A program made the translations under genes and the position numbers. From Bombus terrestris (lineage: Eukaryota; Arthropoda; Insecta; Hymenoptera; Apidae): a stretch of DNA of 64,000 nt. The stretch lies in NCBI RefSeq assembly GCF_910591885.1, contig NC_063271.1:13013001-13077000 (forward strand), in the 5' to 3' direction. The notes beneath the pieces are model-generated. The model was not told the origin of the DNA. It did not search any database and saw nothing but the letters and a program-made list of their open reading frames with translations. How positions within the stretch are numbered: position 1 is the stretch's first letter; each line of letters begins with the position of its first letter. Shown here piece by piece: positions 39,721-53,355 of this stretch.

Positions 39721-40580
39721 TCTTCTCTTCTGAATCATTCTGTTGTTTGATGTTTTGGGCAAAGTTTATTTAATTTATGCGCGACCGGCATCGAGTTTAT
39801 TAGCGAGATTTTATTTTGTAGTAATTTGGAAAGTACGAGGGATATCAGTCGCCAGGCGGTGTTTTTAGCTGGTACGTGTTAATCAGCGCAGAACTTGATT
39901 ACTTTCTAAACAAAATAATAAGTACGCTTTATACGCGTTAGATTATCTGCTCATGGCCGCAAATTACGGCTGTAGCCGTTACAAGGAACTGCATTTAGTA
40001 GCGTTTACAAAAATAGTGTGTGGTAAAAGGTTAATACTTAATGCAAATTGAGTACATTTTACTCTTTTTATTTTCTAGTTATTTCGTCATCACATTGTTA
40101 TTTCTCTCATCCATGCGCTTCACGTTACGAAATATTAACTACAGTAAAATTTACTTTATTTGTAAATTTCCGAGCATTTCTCTGGGTTCTTGTAGACGTT
40201 ATCGTACTACGATGTGCTGAAATGATTACCAGGCTAGATATCAGTTATAAATTTGAGTACTAAATATGTATGTCTGGATATGAATGCTTTCTATACACTC
40301 ATATGCGATTTCCTATGATCATAACTGCAAGCACAATAATTCGCATACTGTACTGTATCAATCACATGTTGCGTGTGTAATATATTTAAGTTTTTGTGCT
40401 GACTTTTTATTAAAATTATGCAAAATAAGTGAAGTATACTTTTTTTTCTATATACTCCAAGTATATTACTGACATATATTTGTGATATTTCATCAGACAC
40501 ATAGATATAACCGTATATAATAATTGGTTTATGACATTCACTGGACATGTGCATATATGTAGCTATAGTGTCTAAAGGAT

Positions 40581-40621
40581 AAGCCTGACCTCAACGTTCG
40601 AGGTCGATTTTGACTAGGCTT
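40581..40621 (+). other. Nested inverted repeats before a T run
   Basis: aagcct (40581-40586) pairs with aggctt (40616-40621), and inside it gacctc pairs with gaggtc around aacgttc. A run of six T starts at 40620. A small structured RNA is conceivable, but no promoter boxes were recognised. Confidence 0.5.
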
Positions 40622-41729
40622 TTTTCAGGTACTGATACATTATGTGTCTCGACGACCCTGAATGTGGATTACTCATCCTTTACTTTCACTTTCAGGCCAT
40701 TGACAGTTTGTCTGAAGAGTAGATATCTTCAAGAGAACGTCAAGTGCCAAATAATTCCTTGTATTAGTTATATTATATATATATTATGTACTATATGTTA
40801 TGTTAGTTATACGTAATTTACGTTAGTTAATTTAATACGTTACGTAATTTAATACGTTAGTTATACATCTAATTACATAGCGTATATTATATAATTTATC
40901 TTTACGTAAAGAAAAAAAAAAGAAATGATTAAATTTTGGGATCGGAATAACGTTGACAGTCAAATCTGTCGCGCTTAATAATAACGTGGTGTAATTAAAA
41001 AAGCGCATATAAAACATGTTTTCTTTTACCATATATAAAAGTATATTAATTTCAAACGTGAGAGAAATATATATGTTTCTATCATAATTGGAAATTTTAT
41101 TGAATTGTCAATAAGTTCCTCCAAAATTCGGATCGTAAAAAGCGAAATAGATGAGATTGATTATGGATTTTATCGTGAATAAAGAAGTAGGAATTATCGT
41201 AAATAGATCATCCGATGACACGATGACAAAATGAAATAGAAGATGAAAAATGTCAAAGTGGTATTTAATAATACACAAGAGTTACAAAAATATTAGAAAC
41301 AAGCATATATTTTTATATATTACAATCATGTTATATATTTTCTAAAATTCATAAAGTCCTGTCGCTTTTAAACGTGATAAAGCATTTAAAAACTTTTATA
41401 CAATCTTCCTCATGTACGGTCTTACTCTATTAGCAGAGAAAAGCGAAATATACGTAGACGTAAAGTAAAAAGTAAATCGCAAATTGAACGAATTATGTTA
41501 CTAACTTGTTTGTGAAAAATTTCAAAGACTTTAATTTCAAAATACTTATTCGATTTTCGATTGATATTAAAAAATACATAAAATTAAAAAATGAGGTCAA
41601 ATACACAAAACGCAAAAGAAAAAAATACATATAAGCATTTTATCATATTTTTAATTAAATTTCATATTAAATTTCGATCTGATTCTTTCACGTTGTCTCA
41701 AGTTCATTAAAAAAAAGATGCATGTATTT

Positions 41730-41977
41730 CACATATAAGTATCATTTACAAACTGTTAACTTACGGTTCTTTTATTCCTAGTTTTCAGTTAAGTCTATGC
41801 ACAAAAAATTTAATATTTAAAATCGATACACTTTAATTGATTATAGATAAAATCACATATAAGTATCATTTACAAACTGTTAACTTACGGTTCTTTTATT
41901 CCTAGTTTTCAGTTAAGTCTATGCACAAAAAATTTAATGTTTAAAATCGATACACTTTAATTGATTATAGATAAAAT
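41730..41977. repeat. Near-perfect 124-bp tandem duplication
   Basis: Copy 1 is 41730-41853 and copy 2 is 41854-41977. By eye they differ at one base: a at 41815 versus g at 41939. The unit begins cacatataagtatcattt and ends tatagataaaat. The unit has no reading frame of note. The near identity implies a recent duplication or an assembly duplication. Confidence 0.97.
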
Positions 41978-44219
41978 CTAATGAACATAAGATATTTAAG
42001 GAAACATTTGTAGATTTGAGAAGGCTGTCAGGTATGAATAAAATATGATTAACTAATAGAGATTTGCAAAAGATAATAGGAAAAAGAAAAAATACCAATT
42101 TTTATATATTACATGTCCTTATAATGTACTTGTTAGAAAAGTTTACAAAGTCGTAATGTAAAAATTCCTTTTCTATCAGTGTTATATCTTTGTGTGTTGT
42201 ATAATGGCTTGGCGGTTAATAACAACTTGTTTGCAAATTAAGTATATCTAAACGATCACTTTCGAATTAGATTCCTGATAAAAGAATATAATAATGTTAG
42301 TACGTGTAATATAACAATAATAATATTCTATCACGATATTCAGTATGTAATTAAATTATTTATAGCGATAATTTAATTAATTAGAGAAGGTTAGTGGTGG
42401 AAGATATGAACTACTTCTCATAGAACGAGAGTACGTAAAGTAAGGCAATTAGACATAATTAACGATGATTCTCTGGATAATATTTTAGCAAGGACGAAAA
42501 CTCGCATATTGTTAAGTATTACATACTTTTAATTTTTGTTACAAATTAGCTACTTGTTAACTTCATTCAATTTATAGATTTTAAAATTGCAAGTTGCAGC
42601 AATTTTGCAAATTTAATTTCATGTACAGGTGGAACGCTTGAAACTCTTCGAAACTCGAAACCTTATGCCGTTTTCATAATTCGAAATTTATTCAATAAAA
42701 AATGATTAAGTAATTGTAACTTAATTTGTATAATTAACTTACAAAGAATATTGTCACGATATAAATTTATTTTTATTTAAGTACGTATTACGTAGTACGT
42801 ATTTGTTTAAGTACGTATTTATTTTTTTTATTGAACGCAAACGAAGATACAACAGAAAATTGTATGGTCGTTGGATAATATTAAATTCTGAAAATTCTCT
42901 GTATAATTGCATACCTGTTTAAGAGCCTGCCTCCTCTTCTCTTTCCTCGGTCTTGTTTATTTCTTGCGTGCTTGAGACTGTCGCTGCTGTTGATTCGCAT
43001 GAAAATTCAATCTACCTAAGAAAATATTTGAGACCTCAATCTCCAACGATATTTTAGTAGATTTCGTTTTGTTGGTGTTAAGTTGTAGAAGGAGATTTTT
43101 TTCGAACGATTTCAAGTACAGTAGCTATTATATATTAATAAATTCTATGAAAAATTAAAAATACTATTTCCTTGAAATTACGTTTCTCAAATTGATCGAC
43201 GTGATTTCATATAAGTCGAAGTGTATTATCTAAATTAATTTCGAGAAAGGTTATTATATTAAGACTGCTGCAGTTTTATTCATCAATGTATTTATAGAGA
43301 ACGTTCTTATCAATTTTGAACCATCATTACATTTTCTATTGAATAATATTATTATTAAGTGGAATTATTATTATGTCGATATTACCGCGGGAACATTTTG
43401 ACTCATCTTCTTTGTCCAAGCTAACAAAATTGACGAACAGGATTGGAATATCATTGAATGATATTTTAATATAGCTTGATAAAATACAAGATATAAAATT
43501 ATTTATGAAAAAGTATCAAAAACTGATTGTATTATGTTTAATTTTGATATGGCTTTAGTGAAAGAACAGGTAACATTTAGATTTATTTCGTTTGTTACAA
43601 ATCGTATTCAATTATTTCTAAATCTCTGTGAAACAATACGGTTATTTATAACTTTTTTCAGTGGATGTCTCAAATATATTTTATTATACATATACAAAGA
43701 AGAAGGATACAATTAATATAGTATCAATAATAACTTAATTTATTTTTGGAATATTAATATATCTTTATTTTTATTATTTTTATTCATTTCACCTTAATAA
43801 TTCCCATATGAATATCTATCTGTTTCATAAATTTCATACCTTCAACTATCATTTCTGCGCCATCCAAAAACACGTCAATAAGTTTCGCAATTTGTTTTAG
43901 AACAATTCTTATAACTGACGAGATTAAAACACAATACTATACACGTTAAATGAATCTAGAATTCCTGGCAACAAAGTTAAAGTTCGTTAAATAAGCATAT
44001 GAAATTACAGTACCTACGTAAGATAGATCGTCTATATGAAAATTAAACCACTGCATCATAACCATACCGAATATCATTATTCACGATTATTCATTAAAAT
44101 TATAATAAATCTATCTTTTTCATTCAGCATGCACTGTTTGTCTTTTTCCTCTATCTCCTGTTCGAATAATTTTCCAAAACCATGTTTCATACATTTAGCA
44201 AGCGATTTTTAAATTATTT

Positions 44220-44960
44220 CTTCTCTCAATCATGCACGTTTAAAGACACGATCCACCGGGAAGAGAAGATTTAGCTCGACGGTGCAACCCCTCGAGTCAG
44301 AATCTGAAGAGATCGGAAGAATATCTCGTTTGATTTGGAGACAGGGTGCAGAGCGACCAATCGATCTCGGAAGGCGGTTATTATTCCGCAAAAGCTTTAA
44401 TCTGTTTTTTTATTCGGTGCTTGCAGCGCGAAATTATCTTTGATTGCAACAACAGTTATTCAACGATCGACTGCCGCTTCGAACAGCATGCAAAGCATTG
44501 TTATGTAGGAACAGCATCGCCTATAGACCTCATTTCCTGTACTCTCGATCGCGCCCAGTGACTTCTATAGGCGCTTTTCTCAAGCGTTCCGGTAATTGGA
44601 CGAGCGAAAAAGAAGCCATTGTCTTTCTTCATCCACGGTTGCAGCAAAGGAATCATAATCCCTCATTATTATTCCTAGTGTTTCTCCTTTCCCCCTTTGT
44701 CCCGATGCTTCTTCCATCTTCTTTCTTCGTCCGCTCTTATCTCCATACAATGCGAAGGTCCTCCGCGTTACCTTGCTCCCTCGGCCGCGAGCCGTACCCT
44801 CAGACTTCTGCTTGTTCTTCTACTCCTCCACCGCCGTCGTCGTCTATGTCGTCTGGAGCTTCTATCAGCGTCGGTGAATTTATCGACCAAGATAATAATG
44901 AATCTGGATCGTGAAATTCGAGAAACTCGTAAACGCTTAGCGGTTCGTTTGTTCGAGAAT
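44220..44960. other. GC-richer intronic island
   Basis: Raised GC, with a pyrimidine-rich + strand from 44660 to 44860. The 156-codon frame (44444-44914) is Ser/Pro/Leu rich with no recognised domain and overlaps an 88-codon frame in another phase. No gene is called. Confidence 0.35.
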
Positions 44961-46019
44961 TAAGGAACGTTTGTTTTAGTTAATTTTTCTTGAAACGATA
45001 TCCTTCGTGCTAATGTCTCGTGAAATTCTTACCTTCTGTTTCATTGCGCAATTATACGGCAATAGCTAATTTCGTTCGTTATACCGATAGTGTGACGCGC
45101 TTAATTCAGTTTCCTTTAAACGCGTTCGAATTAGAGCAGGCTAATATCGGGTGTTTAAGTCGAGTTAACGCTGAGTTATAAATGATCGCTTGCTAGGAAA
45201 GTTCTAAAAAAGATTCGGTGAATTCTCTCGAGGGAACTATAGTTTTGACAAGTAACGATCGATTATTCACTGGTTTTGAACGTTGAAAATGTTTTCACAT
45301 TTACGTTTTGCAATCGTGTTTCTCATTGTATTATACTTTTCTAACTACATTTTCATGGTAGATCGTAGACAAGCCCACTAACGCTATAACAAATGACGGT
45401 TACAGCTGTGAACCTGTTATAATGTCTTGAAATTGATACCTTGGATAATTGGATTGAGTTGATTTATCTTCAACCCACACGAACTCCTGTATGATAATAT
45501 TATTATACCTACCTTTCTTCATTCAGGTAAGATCGTTCAGATCGTCGACATTTGTAACGAGGATAATTAGGTACAGCGTGTACATGAATAACAGAAAAAT
45601 TGTAAGCTACATTTCTTTAAACTTCGTTAGTACCGCAATGCGACACGACTATTGTGATTATACTGGAAAAATTTGAAATCAATAGTAATTACAAACTATC
45701 ATTTATTAAACGTACAATTAGTAAAGAAAAGATAACAATAAAACACAGTTAGTAAAAGTATAGAAATAGCATTAATTTCCAATGTCGTTCTGCAAAAATT
45801 TGTTACCATCCGTTAACAGTGCTGTTTGGTATACCTCGTCCGTGAGATACGTAGTTGCATCGTATGTCCAACGAACGAACGTTATCTAAAATTAAAATAA
45901 CGGTTGCTTGAAATCCTTTTTAATTTATACGTGCCTACTTTTTTCTAGGATGTTTCCCTGAAAAATCTGCTTTAATTTACACACACGCATGCAGCTTCAA
46001 TAAGTCGTTTTAATTATAT

Positions 46020-47370
46020 GCTTTCAGCGTTAAGCGCCGCGGTGCGTTTTTACAAATAACAAAGATGCTTTAATTGCGTCGCGCAAGAGCTACCTCGAAA
46101 TGCTTTGCATCTATTTCCAACGGCACGACCAGCTCTCGCTGTAATAGTTGGAAATAATTGCGAGGGTATTGTTTGCAAGGAGAGTGTATGAAAATGGAAA
46201 AATTTGATGCTCGTTCGCTAGAAGCGTGTACCAAAATTATACTGTAAAATGTTTCGTACGACAGACGAAAAGGGATCCACGAGGGAAGCTGGATATCCCA
46301 TTGAGGACTGTGAACATGTGCGAAAAAGGGAGGGAAGAAAAAAGTACGTAACGCGTGGGAAACGTTGGCGCATTTCCAATTTTCGAAAAATAAGCATAAC
46401 ATGACGGTTACGACCGTTCACGCTTTGATATTTTTCATCCTTGACTGATTCAACGATTTCGGTTTTAATAATTTTGCGAGAAAATGTTACATGTATAAAA
46501 AATTCGTGAATCTCTTTTGGATCCTTTAGATCGATTATATGTAGTCAATGGGATAATGAAATTAATAAAAATAATTCCATAAACGTAACAAGCATTAATA
46601 AAATTTTTCGAACTCTATGGAATTGTACGGTTGTTTAAAAAAGTTTTTAAATATATGTTAAACAAGACAGATTCTCCTGAAGTGGTAAACAAAACTACCA
46701 TATTCGATTCAAACAATAACGTATGATATAAAAGTTATCAATATGAAATTGGCGAATTGGTACATTCTACTATTGATACGTTTTTTAATAAATAATTTAT
46801 ATCTATAACGAAGCACGATCATCAATTTGTCATTAATTCACGTACTTTAACTTTCTTACGCTATTTATATATTATTCGTATATTATTGTAACAAATCGTT
46901 TAAAGTAGTAGCATGTATAAATTATCTTTCCTATCCATTTTCAGAGACAAGAATTTATCTATGAATGAATCTTGAATTTTACCGTCGATTCGAATTCTCG
47001 ACATGGACAGGTTTCATTTATGTCGAGATAATTCGTCGGAGAAAAAGAGACAAGCTCACTGGCGCGCAATTAGCGAGTTAGATCTCAAAGGATCGTTAAA
47101 AGGGAATGAATTATTTATAAAGTTCCAACGGCTTCCAAGTATTTTGATGGAAGAATCGCGGAGACATCGGACCATGTTCAAAAGGGATGCCTTTCGATTA
47201 GAGTCACGCCAAGTGGTGCGGTTCCCACGCACTACGTATCCTTGCTTATCTCTCGTTCGAAACGTGACAATTAAAGCTCTTTATTATTATTCCACGATAT
47301 TCCATGATATTTCGCGTCATCTTCCTCATGAGTGGTTCGTTGTCTGTGCTTGTTAAGCTTCCTTCGTGAA
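46020..47370. other. Two GC-richer segments around AT-rich DNA
   Basis: Segments at about 46020-46420 and 47000-47370 are less AT rich than the DNA between them. The frames 46070-46402 (-) and 47003-47356 (+, 117 codons) lack recognisable domains. The + frame begins MDRFHLCRDNSSEKKR and is mildly basic; I cannot assign it. Confidence 0.3.
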
Positions 47371-47525
47371 GTTCGATTCAGATCGCTTAAACTTCGTTCA
47401 TACAAGTCAAATTATCTTATTGCAAATGGAAGTTGCAAATGAAAAATTCAGGCGTAAATTGATGTCTACATAAAGTTGTCTTGGTTTAAAGAATCGATAC
47501 CAGCATAATCTAGAAATAACACTGT

Positions 47526-47880
47526 GCTACGTAGCAACTGTCTTCTCGTCCAAATCGTGGAATAATTGAAAGGATCTTGACTTTGCTTGAAACTTCGAAA
47601 TACATACAATTGAAACGAATTAAAACTTTTGTATCAATTTCCCTAGAGGTTTTCTTTGTATCCAATTTCTTTATTCTTATTGATTACATTTTATTCGATA
47701 TGATAATTAAATTAACAAAGTTTTATAAAAAAATCATCACAACGTTTGTCTCGAACAATTTCTTATCTTTTTCTTTACGCTAAGTTGACATTAGTATTAA
47801 GTGGTATATCACGTAGCAACTGTTGTTCCTTTCAAGTAACGAAGAGATGAAAGAATCTTGATTTTACTTGAAATATGAAA
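47526..47880. repeat. Diverged local duplication, period about 282 bp
   Basis: tacgtagcaactgtcttctc and cacgtagcaactgttgttcc both lead into gaaaggatcttgactttgct and gaaagaatcttgattttact respectively, then cttgaaa. The copies are clearly related but old. Confidence 0.6.
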
Positions 47881-48109
47881 ACGCATCCTAATAGAATTAA
47901 TACGATGGATTCGCGTCAGTGAAGTAGTATCTTAAATTGCTTTCAGTCGAATGATTCAGTTAATGAAGATGAGGTCAAAAATTTGAAAGGATATTTTAAA
48001 CCAAATAAATAATACTCAAATAATGCAACTTGCATTACTCGCTTGACTCAATTTAAACGAAGTTTCAAAATTGTAGGCAATCCAAGACTGACCTATACCA
48101 AATTTTGCA

Positions 48110-48940
48110 AAAGCTCTTTTGATCGTTCTGGCACGGTGTCACCGCTGTCGACATTTTATTCCGCGAGAACGTGAACTGCCCGGTGAACCGTCAAGAAATC
48201 CACAGTCGAATTCAATTTGGTGCACGAACGTCGTGTCGTCGTCATACGTGCGCGGAAAAGAATATCTGAATCCGTGGAAGACTTTGGCAGGATACACCCT
48301 CGTTGTCCTCTTAGCTACACAGCGAGGGTCTTTTGAATTTTTAGCAACGCTGCTCCTATTCGTCGTTTCGATCTTCTTTCTATTTATAATGCTCGTCTTA
48401 TCCCGAAATTCTGATATTTTGTTCCCGTTTTCTGGGTCAGGCTAGAGATATCCAAATGTCACGCGCATGCCACGTTGTAGAGGAATAAAAGAATGGACAA
48501 TTGTTTCATAATGGCAGGAGACACGAGGTTTCTTCATGATTTGATTTTCCGGTTGGCTGGTTCATAGTGACGAATGGCTGAGGGGCCGAGAATATCGCGG
48601 AATCGAAATGACGATGACGTAGAATCTGCATTGTTTGAATGGGGTCACGCGTTTTAATGTTTTTAAAAGCAGCCCGCAAATGCGAGGGGGAAGAGAAAAC
48701 GCGAAAAATATGCGGGTAAACGAAAGGTAAGTTGAAGATAATCGAAAATAGATTATTCTCGATGAGTCGGAACTGTGATTCGCTTGTAGGAATTATGGAT
48801 GTAGGAGCAGAACCCTGTGCACGTCGATAGGGAACACGCGAAATGGTTCAGAACGTTCGCAAACATTTGTATTTCCCAGAGGAGACTTTTGGATGCGCTG
48901 GAATATTCATAGCTTGCGCGAACAAACGTTCCTCAAGTTT
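48110..48940. other. GC-richer intronic island
   Basis: Raised GC and CpG. The 108-codon + frame (48119-48445) ends in a hydrophobic stretch (FLATLLLFVVSIFFLFIMLVL) that would read as a membrane segment. It has no family match I know, and its start is arbitrary. It might be chance. No gene is called. Confidence 0.3.
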
Positions 48941-48957
48941 AGTTATGTCAAACAGAT

Positions 48958-49325
48958 ATACTGCCGCTCATAAGTACCCGGACACTTTGCTCGAGTTCTA
49001 TTAACGGTACGTAAACATTAAATATAGGAATTAATGACAAATTAATTACCGAAAGCAATGCTATAATCTGCAGCTTACGAGTTTATACAGCTTATTACGA
49101 AAGTCAGTGGTAGGATATTAATTCTCGTTCGTTCCTTGTTTCAGTTTATGACACGTTGTAATAAATGTAGTGAAACAATGATGCTCTCTACATCGCTTTA
49201 TTAATTGTAGGTAATACGAGTAACTATACGTTTGAATATAACAAAATTTCATTCTTTTATTTCAATAAAAATTATTTCGACAAAAATTGCTTCGATGAAA
49301 GTGTTCGTATATTTGGCTATTTATC
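48958..49325. mobile_element. Tc1-like relic with imperfect inverted ends
   Basis: The left end reads cgctcataagtacccggaca then ctttgctcga. The right end, read inward, gives gccaaatatacgaacacttt then catcga. Aligned words are GC..ata.tac..acacttt..tcga. The spacing of about 365 bp with no frame fits a decayed non-autonomous Tc1-like element. Confidence 0.35.
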
Positions 49326-51164
49326 ATTACGTTGTATAAATTTTTTATTACTCTGTTAATTTCAGACCAAAGAGCAAATTAATTTGAAATTTGCAATTAT
49401 TTCTGTAACCTCCACATTCACGGATACTATTTGTACTTGAATCGATATTGATTCGAAAAAATTGTCGGCCCGGAAAAATTGTTGTTAGCCGATTGCTGAC
49501 TCGACTATCAAACAATCTGAAGATAAGGACATTCCCAAGGAAGTGAACATTTTTATTAAGTTTGACATTTACAAATTATAATTCTATTATTACGTATTAA
49601 TTCAATAATTGATACATAAAAATCGGTTTTTATCGTATTATAATGATCAGAAGTATACATGCACAATGTATAATAACAACAATTTTCATAATAAAATAGT
49701 TACGAATTTCCTGATGTATAATTTAAGTTATATTGTCAAAATAAAATATCCGTAAATTGCAGTTTGCCAAAGAACATGATTTTTTAACGTGTGATTAGCA
49801 CACTAACGGAAGTATTGGATATGTTCATTTGTCTGATTAATTTTTACGACATTTCAACTAGGAAGTGAACGTACGAAAAAATGTTCATTCTTCACTTTTG
49901 TTTGTAACGTGAAACACTTATGCGTGTATTGTATTGCTTTTTGCATTCATAACTCGGACACAGCGTTCTTCGCTTTAGCTCCCCTCTTTTATTTGATGCA
50001 TAAATGGGGCAATATTGCAAAGTGCTCTGTTTGAATTCCTTTTTTGCCATGTTCTCTACTGCACAAAATAATTAGCGCGTTACGCTGCCAGAGTATTCTG
50101 CGAAGAAGTATTGCGTATGCGTATGGGATACAGACATGCTTTTGTTCGCTATATAACTTGTCGAACATATATGTAGACTTTTAATTAATGTTATCAAATA
50201 GTTCTATAAAATGTAAATTAAAATTACGCGTAGAATCAAATAAATATATATGTAATATTAAATTTAGTAATTCGATTTTATGTTCACAGATAATAATTGC
50301 TACCATATTTTTAATATCTTTTGATACAATATTTATCAATATGATTATATACATACATTTTCGTGTTATAAATGGGCAAATAAGTAAGTTTTAAATTTAT
50401 AATTTTTCAGAGTGTTATAAACGAGTTTATGGAGGAGATGATAAAGTTTCAAATTTTTCTTGAAAATCAGAGAAAAGTCACAGTTACATTTATAATTGTT
50501 TTATATTAATTGTTATAATTGTTTTGCTTGTAAAAATCAGAGTTTGTACAAGTTTTTGTTACGTGAAAAATGCAAATTAAGTGCAGCAAGAAGTCGGAAA
50601 GTTCATTCGATGAAACTTTTCCAAACGCTCTATAGTAAACCAAACTTGAAGTTAAAACGAAAGTAGAATACATATGTACTTTAATGAAATCAACAGAAAC
50701 TAGAAGTGGCTATGTGTATTACCTTAACATTGAATCGTAACGTTCGACTATATGATACATAAAACAGAGAAAATTTCATAATTTCATAGGATAATTATTT
50801 GATATTTACGAGAGAATAATTTATTTATAATTAATAATACGAATTAATTATAATACGAAATAATTAATTATACGAATAATTTATTTTTTATAGTATTTCA
50901 AGATGTATTTTCAAATCAGCATCGACTATTTTAATTTCATTTGAGAAAACAATATCCGATAAATGGTATTAATTTTAGTATAAATATGTTAGATATTTAA
51001 CTTAAATCACTTAGTTTCATTAGGATATTCAATTATAATTTATATTACATATTTTGGATCAGCAATAGCGTTTATCACGTAAAACATACAATACAAATAG
51101 AAATTAAGTACTTTAAAACTGAATATTCTAATTCCAATTATATATGTATATATAAATGTAATAT

Positions 51165-51285
51165 AATCCAATAGCACTAATTGAACATTAACACTGATGG
51201 ATATAGAACAAGTGATTAATCTAATTCCAATCATTATGAGCTATCAATAATCTAATAACACTAATTGGACCGATGAATATAGAAT
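51165..51285. repeat. Small diverged duplication
   Basis: aatccaatagcactaattga ... gatggatatagaa recurs as aatctaataacactaattgg ... gatgaatatagaa about 82 bp further on. Confidence 0.6.
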
Positions 51286-53016
51286 AATTGAAAAATCAAT
51301 AATGTTTCACTTTATTCCACGAATAAATTGATCTCATAATGTTAAACAAAAAGCATAGGCATCCTATTATAAGATTTAAGTAATAACAAACTTGTTGAAC
51401 TTTGCCGTAATAAAAAACACATACGCGTTATCAGCGAACATTCACCTGAGTCTCACCCAAATAAAAAATACATCTCCGGAAAGCAATTGCTTAACACAAA
51501 AGATAAATATATTTCGCAATAATAAATGTATCAGACGTATACACGACGAAGATTTATCTTTGAGTTTGGTTATCTCTAGACTGCGGATGTTTATACTAAT
51601 TTATATTTTTATCAGTACGACTAAAGAAATAGACCGAACGTAGAAATTTGGATCATTCACTAAATAAACTAACGTGTGTTATACCTTAAATATTTTATAT
51701 ATCTTTGCATATTACGCGCATGCCGTGTTTGCACTTTCAAATTTTCTGCGAATACATAAAAATCCGCATTCCGTCACGTCGTCATCAACTATTCTGATAC
51801 TGTCGAGAGAAGAACGAAGCAAAGGTAAATTGAATACGAAAATGCGCGCGTGTATCGCAGTTAGACTATTCGCCTAAAAATTAGAAATCAATTAAAGACT
51901 TATGTTCTTAATACACGTTTGTATGAATTACAAATACTCGTGTTCATGGATATTGGTACATTGATATATATACATATTTATATACGACGAGGGACGTATT
52001 TTAGGGACGTTTTCCTATATTACCTAACTGACTATACTCTAGATTTATAATTTTACCTCAGTCTTACGTTTCCATAAACGTATATATACACGTTTATTTA
52101 CGCGAACGTATAATTAACGAAATCGTGAAATCAATTGATCGAACTCACACGTTTTTCGATTATCGTCTCGGCAATTTCTAGAAAGCAATAAATTTTCAAT
52201 CACGTTTGGGACCGCTACACGTTTAACCGTTTAACGATTATACACGTACATTTAGGTGCACGTGTAATAGAAATAAATAGGTTGCTGTGAAACAGAAATA
52301 CACGGATACCCGTGTACTAAAAATTACATAGATTGAAATTCGGGCTCGTTTATCACAGGTGAAACACAGGGACCTTTACCAGAAATCTGCCTAGGGCATA
52401 GTTCGATCGAACGATAACGAGATGACGAGTCCTGGTAGACCAAGAAGCAAAGAAAGAGAAAGAGAAATGTTCGTCGAATGGGCTTTTTCGATCGATTGAT
52501 ACTCGCAGAATCCTTTTACGTTCGCTAATTCATAGATGGAGAAATGTGTGTGCACTTAAGCAGCGGAATTATAACTTGTTCCCGCAGGTATTCGTTCGAT
52601 ATCTAGAAAGAGCTCTGTTTCCAAGCGGTAATCATGCAAGTGGTCGTGCAGGCTATACGTGAGTGATGAGTAATTTTAACTCGTGTCCTCTTTTCCACGG
52701 AATTTAATAGAGGCGAAATATAACGCGTTTAAGCAGCTGCGAAATATAGATTGGCGAACGAACGATTGGTGATCGTTATGAATATCAGAGATAAAGTTAA
52801 TCCAATCGCGATGCAATTATATCAATCTTCTTTTAGATAAGACATCTTCTCGATACGCATTTTCAAACATAGGCGTTTTATTAAGTGATTCCGATGTTGG
52901 TAATTCTTATGTGGCATTAAAATAAATTTAAATAAATAATTTTGTATAAATTTTGAATCTTTATTTCACGCATAATCGAAATTTAGCTGAAGATTATAGA
53001 TGAAAGACGTGAAATG

Positions 53017-53084
53017 AACAAGTCAAATTTCTTGTCTTTTATGGGAAAATTTTAAAATTCGATATGTTGTCAATCAGTTCCTCG
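53017..53084 (+). repeat. Dispersed repeat family 2, copy 4
   Basis: acaagtcaaatttcttgtct, tttaaaattcgatatgttgt and caatcagttcctc match the order and spacing seen at 7931-8015. Confidence 0.5.
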
Positions 53085-53299
53085 TTTGATTTTGTGCCTA
53101 ATATAAATATATTTTACTCTTTCCTTGAACGTGTGAAAAATATTAATAACATTAGTCACATAGATATTGATATTAATTGAATTGTACTGACATAATAACT
53201 ATATTAATATTATTTCTTTCTTACAGCACATTGTGAATTTACCATCCATTTTCGGAAAGCTTACATGTACATAAGTACCTGTCATGTTATCACCTTCAA

Positions 53300-53355
53300 T
53301 TATTTGTCATTAGATGGTAATGACAAAATCCACAATCACTTAGTTGCCAACCCAA
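53300..53355 (-). mobile_element. Solo mariner terminal repeat
   Basis: Read on the minus strand it starts ttgggttggcaactaagtga and continues gattttgtcattaccatcta. It sits next to a TA (53356-53357), as expected for a mariner target duplication. It aligns for about 50 bases with the left arm of the 66-bp element at 15307. No partner end was found within about 1.3 kb upstream, so this is a one-ended relic. Confidence 0.6.

Noticed and set aside
41730..41977. Repeat array considered as a CRISPR-like structure
   Set aside because: There are only two adjacent units with no spacers, in animal intronic DNA.
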